From: an uncultured Bacteroidaceae bacterium
GTDB taxonomy: Bacteria; Bacteroidota; Bacteroidia; Bacteroidales; Bacteroidaceae
NCBI GenBank assembly: GCA_904502235.1
Contig: CAJGDP010000004.1
Coordinates: forward strand, 29,820-93,819
DNA length: 64,000 nucleotides
Reading direction: 5' to 3'
Both the position numbers and the translations under genes were made by a program. Each line of letters opens with the position of its first letter. Positions within the stretch are counted from its first letter, which is position 1. Positions 17,595 through 27,820 of this stretch are shown here, one piece after another. The notes beneath the pieces were generated by a model. That model worked only from the letters and a program-made list of their open reading frames with translations, was not told the DNA's origin and did no database searches.

Positions 17595-20500
17595 ATGATA
17601 AAAATAAAGCAATTATTCCTACTCGTGCTTTTTAGCACTCTGTGCAGTACTGCATTTGCGCAGAAGGGTGCGAGAATTTCCGGTACGGTTTCGAGTGATG
17701 CCGAAGGACCGCTGGTTATGGTAACCGTAACCGAGCGCGACAAGAGCAATCGTATCATCGAATACACCACAACCGACTTCGAGGGTAACTTCTCTATGGT
17801 TGTGAAGAATACAAGCAACTACCTTGAGATTGCTTACATTGGTTACAAGACTCAGAAAGTTGAGATTGGCGACCGCACAGTCTTTGATATAAAGATGGTC
17901 GAAGACAACGTTCTCGATGCCGTAGAGGTTGTTGCAAAGCAGTCACAACGTTCCGGTGGTCTTGAGATTCTTGAACGAGAGATGACACATGCAACACAAA
18001 AGGTGAGCATGGACGATATGGAAGGTCTTTCGTTCACATCTGTCGATCAGGCACTTCAGGGACAGATTGCCGGTCTTGATATTGTCTTTGCTTCGGGTGA
18101 CGTAGGTTCCGGAACTCAGATGCGTCTTCGTGGTAACTCTACTTTCGAGGGTGACGCAACTCCGCTTATCGTTGTGGACGAGAATATCTTCAACGTCGAT
18201 TCAGGTAACTTCAACTTCGATGCATCAAATACCGAAAGTTTCGCCGACCTCCTTATGATTAACCCCGAGGATATCGCTGAAATCGAGGTATTGAAGGATG
18301 CCGCATCATGTGCCATTTACGGTTCACAGGGTGCGAACGGTGTCATCAAAATCAAGACCCGTCGTGGTAAGCGCGGTCCCACACGTGTAAGTTTCTCTTA
18401 CAAGTTCAAGGACAAATGGACACCAAGCGGATTCAATTTCCTCAATGGTGACGATTATACCATGCTTATCAAGCAGATGTTGTACAACCAGAACCAGCAG
18501 GAGGTAAGTTATGATGAGTTGAACTACAATCAGGGCTTTACAGAGTTCCAGAACTACAACAATCTTACCGATTGGGTGGATGCAGTTTCTACACACGGTT
18601 ATACAAACGACTACAGTTTGAACCTCAGCGGTGGTGGTGAAAAGGCTACTTTCCGTATCGGTGGTGGATACACACACGAGACAGGTCAGGTTGTCGGTCA
18701 GTCGCTCGACCGTTTGACAACACGTCTTGCTCTTGACTATCATGTATCTGCGAGAATCAAGATCAGCGCCGATTTCTCATTTACATATAATAAGAACAGA
18801 TACAATACATCGGATATCCTCTACAATGCGCAGGTTATGATGCCTAACATGAGTGTATATGCTCAGGACAAGAACGGCAACAATACCGATGAGTATTATA
18901 GAATGCTCTATTATTCAGACCAGAGTACCGGTATCAATGCGCTTCGCAGAGAAATGAGAGGCAAAATGAACCCGTTGGCAGAGGCTACTCTGGCACAGAG
19001 CTATAAGCAGAGTTACGACATCCGTCCTCAGATAACACTTGAGTACAACCTGTTGGGTCTTGAGGATGATGAAACACAGCTCAAGTATCGCGGTATGGTG
19101 AACTTGAATGCTTCAACCGATTCACAACAGAAGTATTTCCCTTCGGAGTTGTATACATCTGATTGGATTGATACAGATAAGAACAAGACATATATCGGTG
19201 ATTCAAAGTATTTTGGCTTCACTACACGTCACGAACTTATCTTTACTCCATATTTGGGCAACAAGGACCACTATCTTACAATGAATGCCCGTTTTGAAAT
19301 GTCAACAGGTGTAAGCAATTCACAGCAGGCTATTACAAACGGTTTGCCTACAGGTAACATCACCAGCTCTACTGTCGGCTCAAAATTGGATAATGAAAAC
19401 ACTTCTAGCGGCAAGTCCGAGAGCCGTGGCATAAACTATATTGTTGATGCGCACTATTCATACAAGTCAAAGTATATGTTGCGTGTAAATGCCCGTGTCG
19501 AGGGTAGCACAGCTATGGGTGACGACCGTAAATGGGGTATATACCCATCTATCTCGGCCCGTTGGAACATTTCCGACGAACCTTGGATGGAGTGGTCAAA
19601 ACCTGTATTGAGCATGTTGTCTTTGCGTCCCGGTTTCGGTATCGACGGACACACGCCTCATTCCGACAAGACATTCAACTTCTATTATGCCGATGACTAC
19701 AGTTATAATGGAATGGCAGGTATGATTATGGAGAACATCCGTCTTACCGATATCCGTCGTTCACGTAAGAGCGAGTGGAACATCGGTACCGACTTCGGTT
19801 TCTTCAGTGACAAGCTTACAGGTGCCTTCAACTATTACGACGGTACAACACGCGACCAGATTATTAATGGATATAGAATTCCTTCTTCTACAGGTTATTC
19901 CGAGTTGGCTTTCAAGAATTCAGGTGCAATGCGTAACTATGGTTGGGAACTTAACATGAACCTTAACAACCTTAAGATTGCCAAGGATTTCACAATGTCG
20001 TTCTATTTCAATATCGGTAATAACTATAATGAGATTGTGGAACTCGAGGAGGCATATCTCGAACAGAAGAACGGTAAATACGAGCAACCTGAATTGGGCA
20101 AATACATGCCTTTGTTCCAGATTTCCAACCCGAGTGGTTCTATTTACGGTTTCCGCTATAAGGGAGTATACAGATACAGTTACAAGAACTGGGAAAAGGC
20201 TATCGCTATTGAGCAGGAGCAGAAAAGACTGCATGGCGATGCTGCGGATGCAAGTCTATGGAGTTGTCCTATAGTACGTGATGCCGACGGTAATGTTGTA
20301 TTCAATGCCGACGGTACTCCAAAGCAGTTGCTTCTGTTCTACAATAACGATCCTTCAAAGAGTTTCCCGGGTATGAACTACGAGTTCCGTGGCGGTGATG
20401 CCATCTATGAGGATGTTAACCATGACGGTACAATCAATCAGCTCGATATCGTATATCTTGGAAACTCTAACCCATCGGCTCAGGGTGGTTTTGGTCTTAC

Positions 20501-20960
20501 ATTCCGCTATAAGAGATGGAGTCTCAAGACTGATTTCACATACCGTTTGAATGTTGATGTTGTCAATAGAGCACGTATGGATTTCGAGAGCATGAAGGAC
20601 TTCAAGAACCAGAGTTATGCCGTTAACTGGCGTTGGCGCAAGGAGGGTGATATCACCGAGATCCCACGTGCCGTATATGGTGGCGCATGGAATACATTGG
20701 GTAGCGACCGCTATGTCGAGGATGCATCTTATCTGCGTCTCTCATACGTTCAGCTCTCATATTCATTCGACCCTGCCAAGTTGAAGAAAATCGGTATCAA
20801 GCAGTTGAACCTTTACGCTTCAATAGACAATGCTTATTTCTGGAGCAAGTATACAGGTCTTGATCCGGAGGTTCCTTACGGTGGCGACGGTTATGCGGTT
20901 GATAACTCAAAGACTCCGCGTTCACGTTCTTATACACTTTCACTTTCACTTGGTTTCTAA
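17595..20960 (+). CDS. SusC-like TonB-dependent outer-membrane transporter (unit 1)
   Basis: 1121 residues. A signal peptide (cleavage after AFA, residue 22) is followed by a carboxypeptidase-regulatory-like domain (about 27-110), a plug domain (about 130-255) with MRLRGNSTFEGDATPLIVVDE and the SusC-type motif VLKDAASCAIYGSQGANGV, and a 22-strand barrel ending in aromatic LSLSLGF, as expected for BAM-dependent assembly. It should import a ligand, usually an oligosaccharide or peptide, with its SusD partner encoded 12 bases downstream. No glycoside hydrolase or sigma/anti-sigma gene is linked, so the ligand cannot be guessed. Confidence 0.95.
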   Translation: MIKIKQLFLLVLFSTLCSTAFAQKGARISGTVSSDAEGPLVMVTVTERDKSNRIIEYTTTDFEGNFSMVVKNTSNYLEIAYIGYKTQKVEIGDRTVFDIKMVEDNVLDAVEVVAKQSQRSGGLEILEREMTHATQKVSMDDMEGLSFTSVDQALQGQIAGLDIVFASGDVGSGTQMRLRGNSTFEGDATPLIVVDENIFNVDSGNFNFDASNTESFADLLMINPEDIAEIEVLKDAASCAIYGSQGANGVIKIKTRRGKRGPTRVSFSYKFKDKWTPSGFNFLNGDDYTMLIKQMLYNQNQQEVSYDELNYNQGFTEFQNYNNLTDWVDAVSTHGYTNDYSLNLSGGGEKATFRIGGGYTHETGQVVGQSLDRLTTRLALDYHVSARIKISADFSFTYNKNRYNTSDILYNAQVMMPNMSVYAQDKNGNNTDEYYRMLYYSDQSTGINALRREMRGKMNPLAEATLAQSYKQSYDIRPQITLEYNLLGLEDDETQLKYRGMVNLNASTDSQQKYFPSELYTSDWIDTDKNKTYIGDSKYFGFTTRHELIFTPYLGNKDHYLTMNARFEMSTGVSNSQQAITNGLPTGNITSSTVGSKLDNENTSSGKSESRGINYIVDAHYSYKSKYMLRVNARVEGSTAMGDDRKWGIYPSISARWNISDEPWMEWSKPVLSMLSLRPGFGIDGHTPHSDKTFNFYYADDYSYNGMAGMIMENIRLTDIRRSRKSEWNIGTDFGFFSDKLTGAFNYYDGTTRDQIINGYRIPSSTGYSELAFKNSGAMRNYGWELNMNLNNLKIAKDFTMSFYFNIGNNYNEIVELEEAYLEQKNGKYEQPELGKYMPLFQISNPSGSIYGFRYKGVYRYSYKNWEKAIAIEQEQKRLHGDAADASLWSCPIVRDADGNVVFNADGTPKQLLLFYNNDPSKSFPGMNYEFRGGDAIYEDVNHDGTINQLDIVYLGNSNPSAQGGFGLTFRYKRWSLKTDFTYRLNVDVVNRARMDFESMKDFKNQSYAVNWRWRKEGDITEIPRAVYGGAWNTLGSDRYVEDASYLRLSYVQLSYSFDPAKLKKIGIKQLNLYASIDNAYFWSKYTGLDPEVPYGGDGYAVDNSKTPRSRSYTLSLSLGF

Positions 20961-20972
20961 AAACTTGCTATT

Positions 20973-22715
20973 ATGGAATTGAAGAATATATATAAAAAGT
21001 TAGTATTGATGTCATCGGCAGTCTGTATGGCTCTAATGACTTCGTGTACCGATTTCTTGACAATCATTCCGCCGGATAAGATTGTACACGAGAATTTCTG
21101 GCAGACAAAGGATGAGGTCAACGGTATGTTGGCTACAAGTTATCTCTATCTTGCTTCTACAGATGCTGTTAAAAGAGCTATCGTCTGGGGTGAGTTGCGT
21201 TCCGACAACCTTACATATCCTACAGCACAGGAAGGATATACCGGAGGCGCTGCGGCAGAGAGATATATGGTGCAGGCAAGTATAGACGACGAGAATGTAT
21301 ATACACAGTGGGGTGTCTTCTATAAGGCAATAAACTATGCCAATCTGGTTATAGAGTTTGCACCGCTCGTTGTTGAAGAGGAACGTGACCCCGACTTTAC
21401 TCAGGGCGATCTGGATGTAATACTTGGTGAAATGTATGCGATGCGTGCGTTGTGTCATTTCTATCTGGTACGTACATTCCGTGATATTCCAATGGCTATG
21501 GTTCCTGCTGTCAACGACAGCGAATTGCCCGATTATGCGCAGGTTCATCCTCTTGAGGCTCTCGAGATGATTATGAACGACTTGGATATTGCAGAGAAAC
21601 TTGTAATGGAGTCAGGAAACCATTCAAATGCAAAGAACAATTACGGCAGATTTACAAAGAATGCCGTACTGGCAATAAAGGCAGATGTGAATCTGTGGCG
21701 TGCCGCATTCACAACCTGTTATAATAAGAATGGCTCACCGCTTGATTTGGCAAATGTTGATGTACAGACATATTACACCAAATGTATAGAGAATTGCCAG
21801 GCTATCCTTGACAATCTCGACAAGCAATTCAATAAGAAAAATCCTAACGGTTTGGATAACGACCTGCCTTATCATCTGATTTCAAATTACGATGAATATG
21901 CGATTAAGCAGGATACCAAGACAAGTTTGGCCTATGACAAGATCTTCGGTTCGGAGAACTCAAGCGAGTCTATTTTTGAAATCCAGATAGACAAGTCTCT
22001 TTCAAAGTCAAAGTGTGCCGGTATCTCTTCGGCTTATGGAACAAGCAGTTCCGGTGCGGTTATTGTTCCAGAGACGTTCCTGGACAAATACGAGAAGGAC
22101 GACTTGCGTAAGTATGCATATACCAATGTCGAGCTTGCTACCGGCAAAGCTTCAAAAAATGGTTTGTGGGTTTCAAAATATGTTGTAAAGAAGTCTCCTG
22201 CAGCAAGCCAGTCAAGACCTTCCAGTGCCGAGGATGTTGATGCCAACTGGATTGTATACCGTCAGACAGATGTCATGCTTATGATGGCAGAAGCTCTTGT
22301 TGCACAACCATCTGTAAGCAGTGATGATATAAAGAAGGCGTTTGAACTTGTAAATGCCATCAATCTGCGTTCAAGAGCCGACACTGTTTCATCAAAGATT
22401 GTTAACCCATTGAAACTGCCTGCTGATGCAACGACCGCCCTTGCGCTTGTGTTGGACGAACGTTCACGTGAGTTGGCTTTCGAGGGTAAGCGATGGTACG
22501 ACCTTGTGCGTAAGGCGCTTCGCGAGAATTCAACCGAGAATATCAAGTTTGTTGCTGACAAACTTACACAGAATCCTGCAGCATTGAAGAACAAGATGGT
22601 GGGAATTGACAATCTCTTCATGCCAATCAATATCGATGAATTGCGATTCAACAAGAATCTTGTCCAGAATCCCGCATATGATTTTGGAGATTCGTCAATT
22701 GGTATGAAGCAGTAA
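20973..22715 (+). CDS. SusD/RagB-like surface lipoprotein (unit 1)
   Basis: 580 residues, lipobox MTSC (Cys25) followed by TDFLTIIPPDKI, the usual SusD start. TPR-like helical segments include GEMYAMRALCHFYLVRTFRDIPM, and the C-terminal signature DERSRELAFEGKRWYDLVR is very typical of SusD/RagB. It caps the SusC barrel encoded immediately upstream and binds the imported ligand. It is the third gene of unit 1 and is followed after 58 bases by the second FAS1 gene. Confidence 0.95.
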   Translation: MELKNIYKKLVLMSSAVCMALMTSCTDFLTIIPPDKIVHENFWQTKDEVNGMLATSYLYLASTDAVKRAIVWGELRSDNLTYPTAQEGYTGGAAAERYMVQASIDDENVYTQWGVFYKAINYANLVIEFAPLVVEEERDPDFTQGDLDVILGEMYAMRALCHFYLVRTFRDIPMAMVPAVNDSELPDYAQVHPLEALEMIMNDLDIAEKLVMESGNHSNAKNNYGRFTKNAVLAIKADVNLWRAAFTTCYNKNGSPLDLANVDVQTYYTKCIENCQAILDNLDKQFNKKNPNGLDNDLPYHLISNYDEYAIKQDTKTSLAYDKIFGSENSSESIFEIQIDKSLSKSKCAGISSAYGTSSSGAVIVPETFLDKYEKDDLRKYAYTNVELATGKASKNGLWVSKYVVKKSPAASQSRPSSAEDVDANWIVYRQTDVMLMMAEALVAQPSVSSDDIKKAFELVNAINLRSRADTVSSKIVNPLKLPADATTALALVLDERSRELAFEGKRWYDLVRKALRENSTENIKFVADKLTQNPAALKNKMVGIDNLFMPINIDELRFNKNLVQNPAYDFGDSSIGMKQ

Positions 22716-22773
22716 AGGTCTGTTTTAATTTGTTTTGGTGCAACAGTTCATAAAATGAATAAAAGATATTTAT

Positions 22774-24489
22774 ATGAATACAGTATTTAAAAATAGAATT
22801 TTTGCAGTAGCCTCTCTTTTCGCGATGCTCTTTATTGCTCCATCGTGCGAAGACAATATCGGCATTCAGGTAACTCCCGAAGCTCCCAATGCCGACAAGA
22901 CTCTGTACGAGGTGATTACAAACGACAACGACCTTACCGATTTTGTTGAGGTTCTGAATGCCTGCAATATACCTTCTGAAAAAGATGCCGACAAGATAAT
23001 TAGTGTTGCCGACTCTCTGTTCAATACTTCAAGAGTATACACAGTCTGGGCACCGATGAACGGAAGCTTTGACAAGGATTCGGTTCTGGAACGCATCCAG
23101 GCCGGTTACCGCGACGAAGTGTTCAAGACATTTGTATGTTCGCATGTGGCAAACTTCCTTAAGCCGGCAAAGGGTAGATTCGACGAGGAGGGTGAACTTG
23201 TTCTTATGCTCAACGAAAAGAAGCTTCTTTTTGCAGGTTCTTATAAAGAAGATGAAGGTGGTTATACTTTCGGCGGAGTAAAACTTTACTCTGTAAACGA
23301 CCGTGTAAAGAATGGTATTATCCACAAATTGGAATCTGTTTCGGAATATGAGTACAACATTTGGGAGTACATCCGTCTGTATGCCGACAACTCTTCAGTT
23401 CTAAAGGTAGATTCATTTGTAAACTATCTCTATTCTTACAACGATACAGTGTATCCCGATTATTTGCGTACTCCCGGTCCTATTGTTGCCGGTGTGCAGA
23501 CATATCTCGACTCTGTACCGAAGATTGAAAACGAAATGCTGGCAAGAAGTGGAATGTTGATTAATAACGAAGATTCTTTATACACATTCTACATACCTAC
23601 AAACGAAGCTTGGGAGCACATGATTGCAAGAGCTGAAAAGCACTTCAATTATGCTATTACCCAAAATACCGATACTGCATTCATCGACTCTATCAGATTA
23701 TATCATACAAGATATAACCTGATAAAGTATCTCGCTTATAGCCAGAAGGAACAACGCTATGTAAAGGCTCCGGATTCCATTATGCCTATAGGATACGGCA
23801 ACAGACGCAAGATGTTTGCTTTTGCTGATGTTGAAAACTCAGTTGTAGAGACCAAGGAACTGTCTAATGGTACTTTGAAGATTGTCAATGAATATCCTTA
23901 TTCAATCTTTGACCTATGGCACGATACAATCAAGGTTGAAGCTGAGGATACTTATTATATTGATGATGAGAAAACTACCATGTCGTTACTTAAGACATAT
24001 ACAGTCTATGACAAGGAAATAAATAAGGAAGCAGGCGAGAAACTTTCCGGTACCCGTTACATTGTATTCGGTGACGAGGACGACAACAAGACTTCAATGG
24101 AGTATCGTATTCCAGACATAAAATCTGCTACATATAAAGTCTTTTTGGTTACAGTTCCGCGCAATATCCGCGACAGTAAACTTGATTTAAGCAAGGATGA
24201 GAAACCAAGAATCAACTGCTATGTAAGCGGTACCGATCCTAAGGACGGAAAAGTAAAGACTCTGTTTTCCAAGAAGAATCTCTATCCGGCGATAGAAAAG
24301 ATTGATACTATAGAGGTCGGAGAGGTAACATTCCGTGCTTGTGAGTATCAATTTACCAGTAAGGTAAAGGAATATACAACCAAGGTTAAGGTTACTGGTG
24401 AAACTGTCAAGAGTAATAAGACTTACAGCAATACAATCCGTCTTGATGCTATCATTCTTGTTCCTATCGAAGATAAAGATGCCGAATAA
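22774..24489 (+). CDS. FAS1 (fasciclin)-domain lipoprotein (unit 2)
   Basis: 571 residues, lipobox IAPSC (Cys25). Two fasciclin-like regions are visible: about 40-190 (TLYEVITNDNDLTDFVEVL, RVYTVWAPMNGSFDKDS, FVCSHVANFLKP) and about 215-400 (LYTFYIPTNEAWEHMIARA). The C-terminal ~170 residues are beta-rich and unassigned. It occupies the same position before SusC as the larger FAS1 protein does in unit 1, which supports a shared role such as ligand capture on the surface. Its stop overlaps a possible ATG for the next SusC (TAATG at 24487-24491). Confidence 0.85.
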   Translation: MNTVFKNRIFAVASLFAMLFIAPSCEDNIGIQVTPEAPNADKTLYEVITNDNDLTDFVEVLNACNIPSEKDADKIISVADSLFNTSRVYTVWAPMNGSFDKDSVLERIQAGYRDEVFKTFVCSHVANFLKPAKGRFDEEGELVLMLNEKKLLFAGSYKEDEGGYTFGGVKLYSVNDRVKNGIIHKLESVSEYEYNIWEYIRLYADNSSVLKVDSFVNYLYSYNDTVYPDYLRTPGPIVAGVQTYLDSVPKIENEMLARSGMLINNEDSLYTFYIPTNEAWEHMIARAEKHFNYAITQNTDTAFIDSIRLYHTRYNLIKYLAYSQKEQRYVKAPDSIMPIGYGNRRKMFAFADVENSVVETKELSNGTLKIVNEYPYSIFDLWHDTIKVEAEDTYYIDDEKTTMSLLKTYTVYDKEINKEAGEKLSGTRYIVFGDEDDNKTSMEYRIPDIKSATYKVFLVTVPRNIRDSKLDLSKDEKPRINCYVSGTDPKDGKVKTLFSKKNLYPAIEKIDTIEVGEVTFRACEYQFTSKVKEYTTKVKVTGETVKSNKTYSNTIRLDAIILVPIEDKDAE

Positions 24490-27400
24490 TGTTTTTTGAT
24501 GAAAAAAAGAAATTGACTATGTATATGCGACAATTCATGCAATTATTGATGGCACTGACCATTTTTGTGCCATCGGCTGTTACGGCATCAGATTCGATGA
24601 CGGGCGGTAATTCGACAAGCGACCCGGTGAAGACTGTGGCTGTTGCAGATGAGGTGCGTACAATCAGCGGTACCGTATACGACGCCGCAACAAACCAGCC
24701 TATGGCGGGTGTGCGTGTCCAGGCTACCGGACATACCAAAATCACTGCAATGACCAATGCGGAGGGAAAGTACAGCATCGGAGTACCCGAATATGTTACT
24801 CTGTTGACATTCACTACAACCGATTATCTGTTGGTACAGCGTCCCATCGGCGACAGAGAAATTCTTAATGTACGCCTCTATCCCGATAATTTCAAGAAGA
24901 ATTACGATGAGGATGTGGTCATAACCTCGGAGCGTGGTTTCAAGGACATTGATTCAAAATCAATAACAATAGATTCTGATATCCAGAAGTTGCTTGGTGC
25001 CGATGTCCGTTCGGTAACACGTTCAGGAACAATGGGAGTGGGTACAGCAATGTTCATCCGCGGTATCAACACTTTGAATGCCAATACTCAGCCATTGTTT
25101 GTGGTTGACGGTGTAATATGGGATGCACAGGAGAACAATGAAACCATTCACATGGGTGCTTATAATAACGTTCTTTCTGCTATAGATGCTGCTGATATAC
25201 GCGAGGTGAAGGTTCTCAAGAATGCTGCCGCTATCTATGGTGCGAGAGCTGCCAATGGTGTGGTTATTATCAACACCAAGCGCGGTGAGAGTATGGCAAC
25301 AAAGATTACTGCCGATATATTCGCTAATGTAACTCTTGAGCCACAGGGATACAGACTGATGGATGCAGAAGAGTATCGTATCTATGCCAATGATATGGTT
25401 TCCACAATGGATATCACTCCTGCTCATAACAGCTTGGAGTTCCTTCGTTCCGATGAGGACTTCCTCTATTACGACAAGTATCATAACAATACCGATTGGG
25501 GAAGCCTTGTTCATCGCGAAGCATTTACACAGAACTACAAGATTAATGTAGAGGGTGGTGATGAGATTGCCATGTATAACTTCTCATTCGGATACACTTT
25601 GGGTGATAGCCCTTTGAAGAGTAACTCGTTCAATCGTTTGAATGTGCGTCTTAACTCTGATATCATTCTGGCAAAGTGCCTTAAGACACGTATCGACATC
25701 TCTTATGCCCGTATCGCACGCGATGTATTGGATGACGGTTTCCGTGAGAACACCACAGCTTTGCCACTTACATCAATCGGCGCATTGGCAGATTTGAAAT
25801 CTCCGTTCTTGAGTGAATACCGTTACACAGGAACCGGTTTGAGAAGTAATGTTCTAGACAACGCTGATACCTATGCTTTTGAGGTAGCAAAGGCTGCCGG
25901 TATTGAGACACCGAACAACTCTCTCTATAACCCTATGGCAATCATATCAAAGGGTACAGGTTCGCAGAAGAACGAGATGGACTATAACAATATGGGTATT
26001 ACCATCGCTCCTGAGCTAAAGCTCGGTGACTTTACAATTACCGAAACTTTCAACTATACTTTGCACCGTGTGAGCGAAAAGTACTTCTTGCCTTATTCGA
26101 CACCTGCCGATCAGCCCAGATATCACTTCTTCTCTGAAAAATTCAATACTCAGTTGGGTAATTACGTGGCATCGTCTTTCGGTAAGGAAATTGCGATAAC
26201 AAGCGATACACGTGTGGATTGGGGAAAGGTTTTCGGTGCTCATAGTGTAAATGCATTCGGTGGTTTCCGTTTCACAAGCTTCAACTTCGACTCAAGTACA
26301 TTGAGTGCTCCAAATACAGGTAACGACTACAGCTTTGATGTTGCGGGTAACGAGGATACTGCAAATGAGGGAGACAACAACGTATGGAAGAATATCTCGT
26401 GGTATCTGTCGGCCGACTACTCTTTTAGAACAAAGTACTTCCTGCAGATTGCCGCTTCGTTGGAGGCTTCTTCACGCTTTGGTGTGAATGCTGACGGTGC
26501 ATTGAAGATGTGTGGCGTGTCATGGGGATTCTTCCCATCGGTACAGGCCGGCTGGCTCGTTTCATCTGAATCATGGTTCAATGTAAAACCTGTCAACTTC
26601 CTTAAGTTGCGTGCCGGATTCGATATTACCGGTAACGATGCTATAGATTACTTCGCTGCACGTAGTTATATGCAGGCTGTAAAATACAACGACAAGTACA
26701 TGGGACTTCAGTTCGGAAACATGGAGAACGACGGTGTTAAATGGGAAAGCACATCACGCTTTAACGTAGGTTTGGATGCCATGCTTTTCGATAACCGTCT
26801 GGGATTGTCGTTCGATTGGTATAGCTCAAGAACAAAGGACTTGCTTGTACAGAAGACAAATCCATATATCTCGGGTATGGGTACATACTGGGGTAATGGC
26901 GGTGAATTGAAGAATATGGGTCTTGAGGCTACATTGAATGCAAAACTTATCAATGCACGCAATTTCCAGTGGGAATTGGGCTTCTCACTCGGTCATTACG
27001 AGAACGAGGTGGTTTCATTGGATGAAGACTCATACATCGCATCGGTATACGGTGGCGAGGTTGCTACAATGGTAGGTCATCCGGTGGGTGTATTCTGGGG
27101 ATACAAGACCGATGGCGTAATCTCAAGCCAGAAGGAGATTGACGAAATGGGAGACAATGCTCTCTATCAGCTCGATGCTACAAAGACACGTCAGTATTTC
27201 AAACCGGGTGATGTGAGATTCGTAAACATTGCAGGTGAAGATGGACTCATCGACGAGAATGACAAGACTATCATCGGTGATCCTAATCCCGACCTTTATG
27301 GTAACATCTTCACAACTCTTTCATACAAAGGTCTGAAACTCGATGTAGGTTTCAACTACTCATTGGGTAACGATATCTACAACTATCATCGCAGACAGTT

Positions 27401-27776
27401 GGAGAGCGGTTCAGGTTTCTACAATCAGACAAAGGAAATGCTTAACCGTTGGAGTTTCGACGGACAGGTAACAGAGATTCCTGTAATTGCCTATGGCGAC
27501 CCCACAGGTAACTCACGTTTCTCGGACCGTTGGATTGAGGATGGTTCATACTTGAGACTGAAGACTGTTAAACTTTCATACGATATTCCTGTATCGGCAA
27601 GCTGGTTGCAGGGATTGTCGGTGTGGTGCGCTGCAGAAAACTTGTATACATTGACCAAATACAAGGGTAACGATCCTGAATTCTCGGTAAACAACAGAGT
27701 CTTGTATCAGGGTATCGATGCCGGCTTGTTGCCACAATCGCGCAGTTTCCATCTCGGTGTAAAGGTTAATCTCTAA
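24489..27776 (+). CDS. SusC-like TonB-dependent outer-membrane transporter (unit 2)
   Basis: 1095 residues from the overlapping ATG at 24489; an ATG at 24519 after an A-rich stretch gives a more compact signal peptide and is also plausible. Signal peptide, carboxypeptidase-regulatory-like domain (about 55-130), plug (about 150-270) and barrel follow. The plug motif reads VLKNAAAIYGARAANGVVII, two residues shorter than the usual VLKDAxxxAIYGSRGANG, with Asn for Asp. It is clearly diverged from the SusC of unit 1, so this is an old duplication or two separate acquisitions. A 44-base gap precedes its SusD partner. Confidence 0.93.
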   Translation: MFFDEKKKLTMYMRQFMQLLMALTIFVPSAVTASDSMTGGNSTSDPVKTVAVADEVRTISGTVYDAATNQPMAGVRVQATGHTKITAMTNAEGKYSIGVPEYVTLLTFTTTDYLLVQRPIGDREILNVRLYPDNFKKNYDEDVVITSERGFKDIDSKSITIDSDIQKLLGADVRSVTRSGTMGVGTAMFIRGINTLNANTQPLFVVDGVIWDAQENNETIHMGAYNNVLSAIDAADIREVKVLKNAAAIYGARAANGVVIINTKRGESMATKITADIFANVTLEPQGYRLMDAEEYRIYANDMVSTMDITPAHNSLEFLRSDEDFLYYDKYHNNTDWGSLVHREAFTQNYKINVEGGDEIAMYNFSFGYTLGDSPLKSNSFNRLNVRLNSDIILAKCLKTRIDISYARIARDVLDDGFRENTTALPLTSIGALADLKSPFLSEYRYTGTGLRSNVLDNADTYAFEVAKAAGIETPNNSLYNPMAIISKGTGSQKNEMDYNNMGITIAPELKLGDFTITETFNYTLHRVSEKYFLPYSTPADQPRYHFFSEKFNTQLGNYVASSFGKEIAITSDTRVDWGKVFGAHSVNAFGGFRFTSFNFDSSTLSAPNTGNDYSFDVAGNEDTANEGDNNVWKNISWYLSADYSFRTKYFLQIAASLEASSRFGVNADGALKMCGVSWGFFPSVQAGWLVSSESWFNVKPVNFLKLRAGFDITGNDAIDYFAARSYMQAVKYNDKYMGLQFGNMENDGVKWESTSRFNVGLDAMLFDNRLGLSFDWYSSRTKDLLVQKTNPYISGMGTYWGNGGELKNMGLEATLNAKLINARNFQWELGFSLGHYENEVVSLDEDSYIASVYGGEVATMVGHPVGVFWGYKTDGVISSQKEIDEMGDNALYQLDATKTRQYFKPGDVRFVNIAGEDGLIDENDKTIIGDPNPDLYGNIFTTLSYKGLKLDVGFNYSLGNDIYNYHRRQLESGSGFYNQTKEMLNRWSFDGQVTEIPVIAYGDPTGNSRFSDRWIEDGSYLRLKTVKLSYDIPVSASWLQGLSVWCAAENLYTLTKYKGNDPEFSVNNRVLYQGIDAGLLPQSRSFHLGVKVNL

Positions 27777-27820
27777 TGAATGATGCTTTTGCTTGGCAAA
27801 AGAGTAAATAATATAAAACA

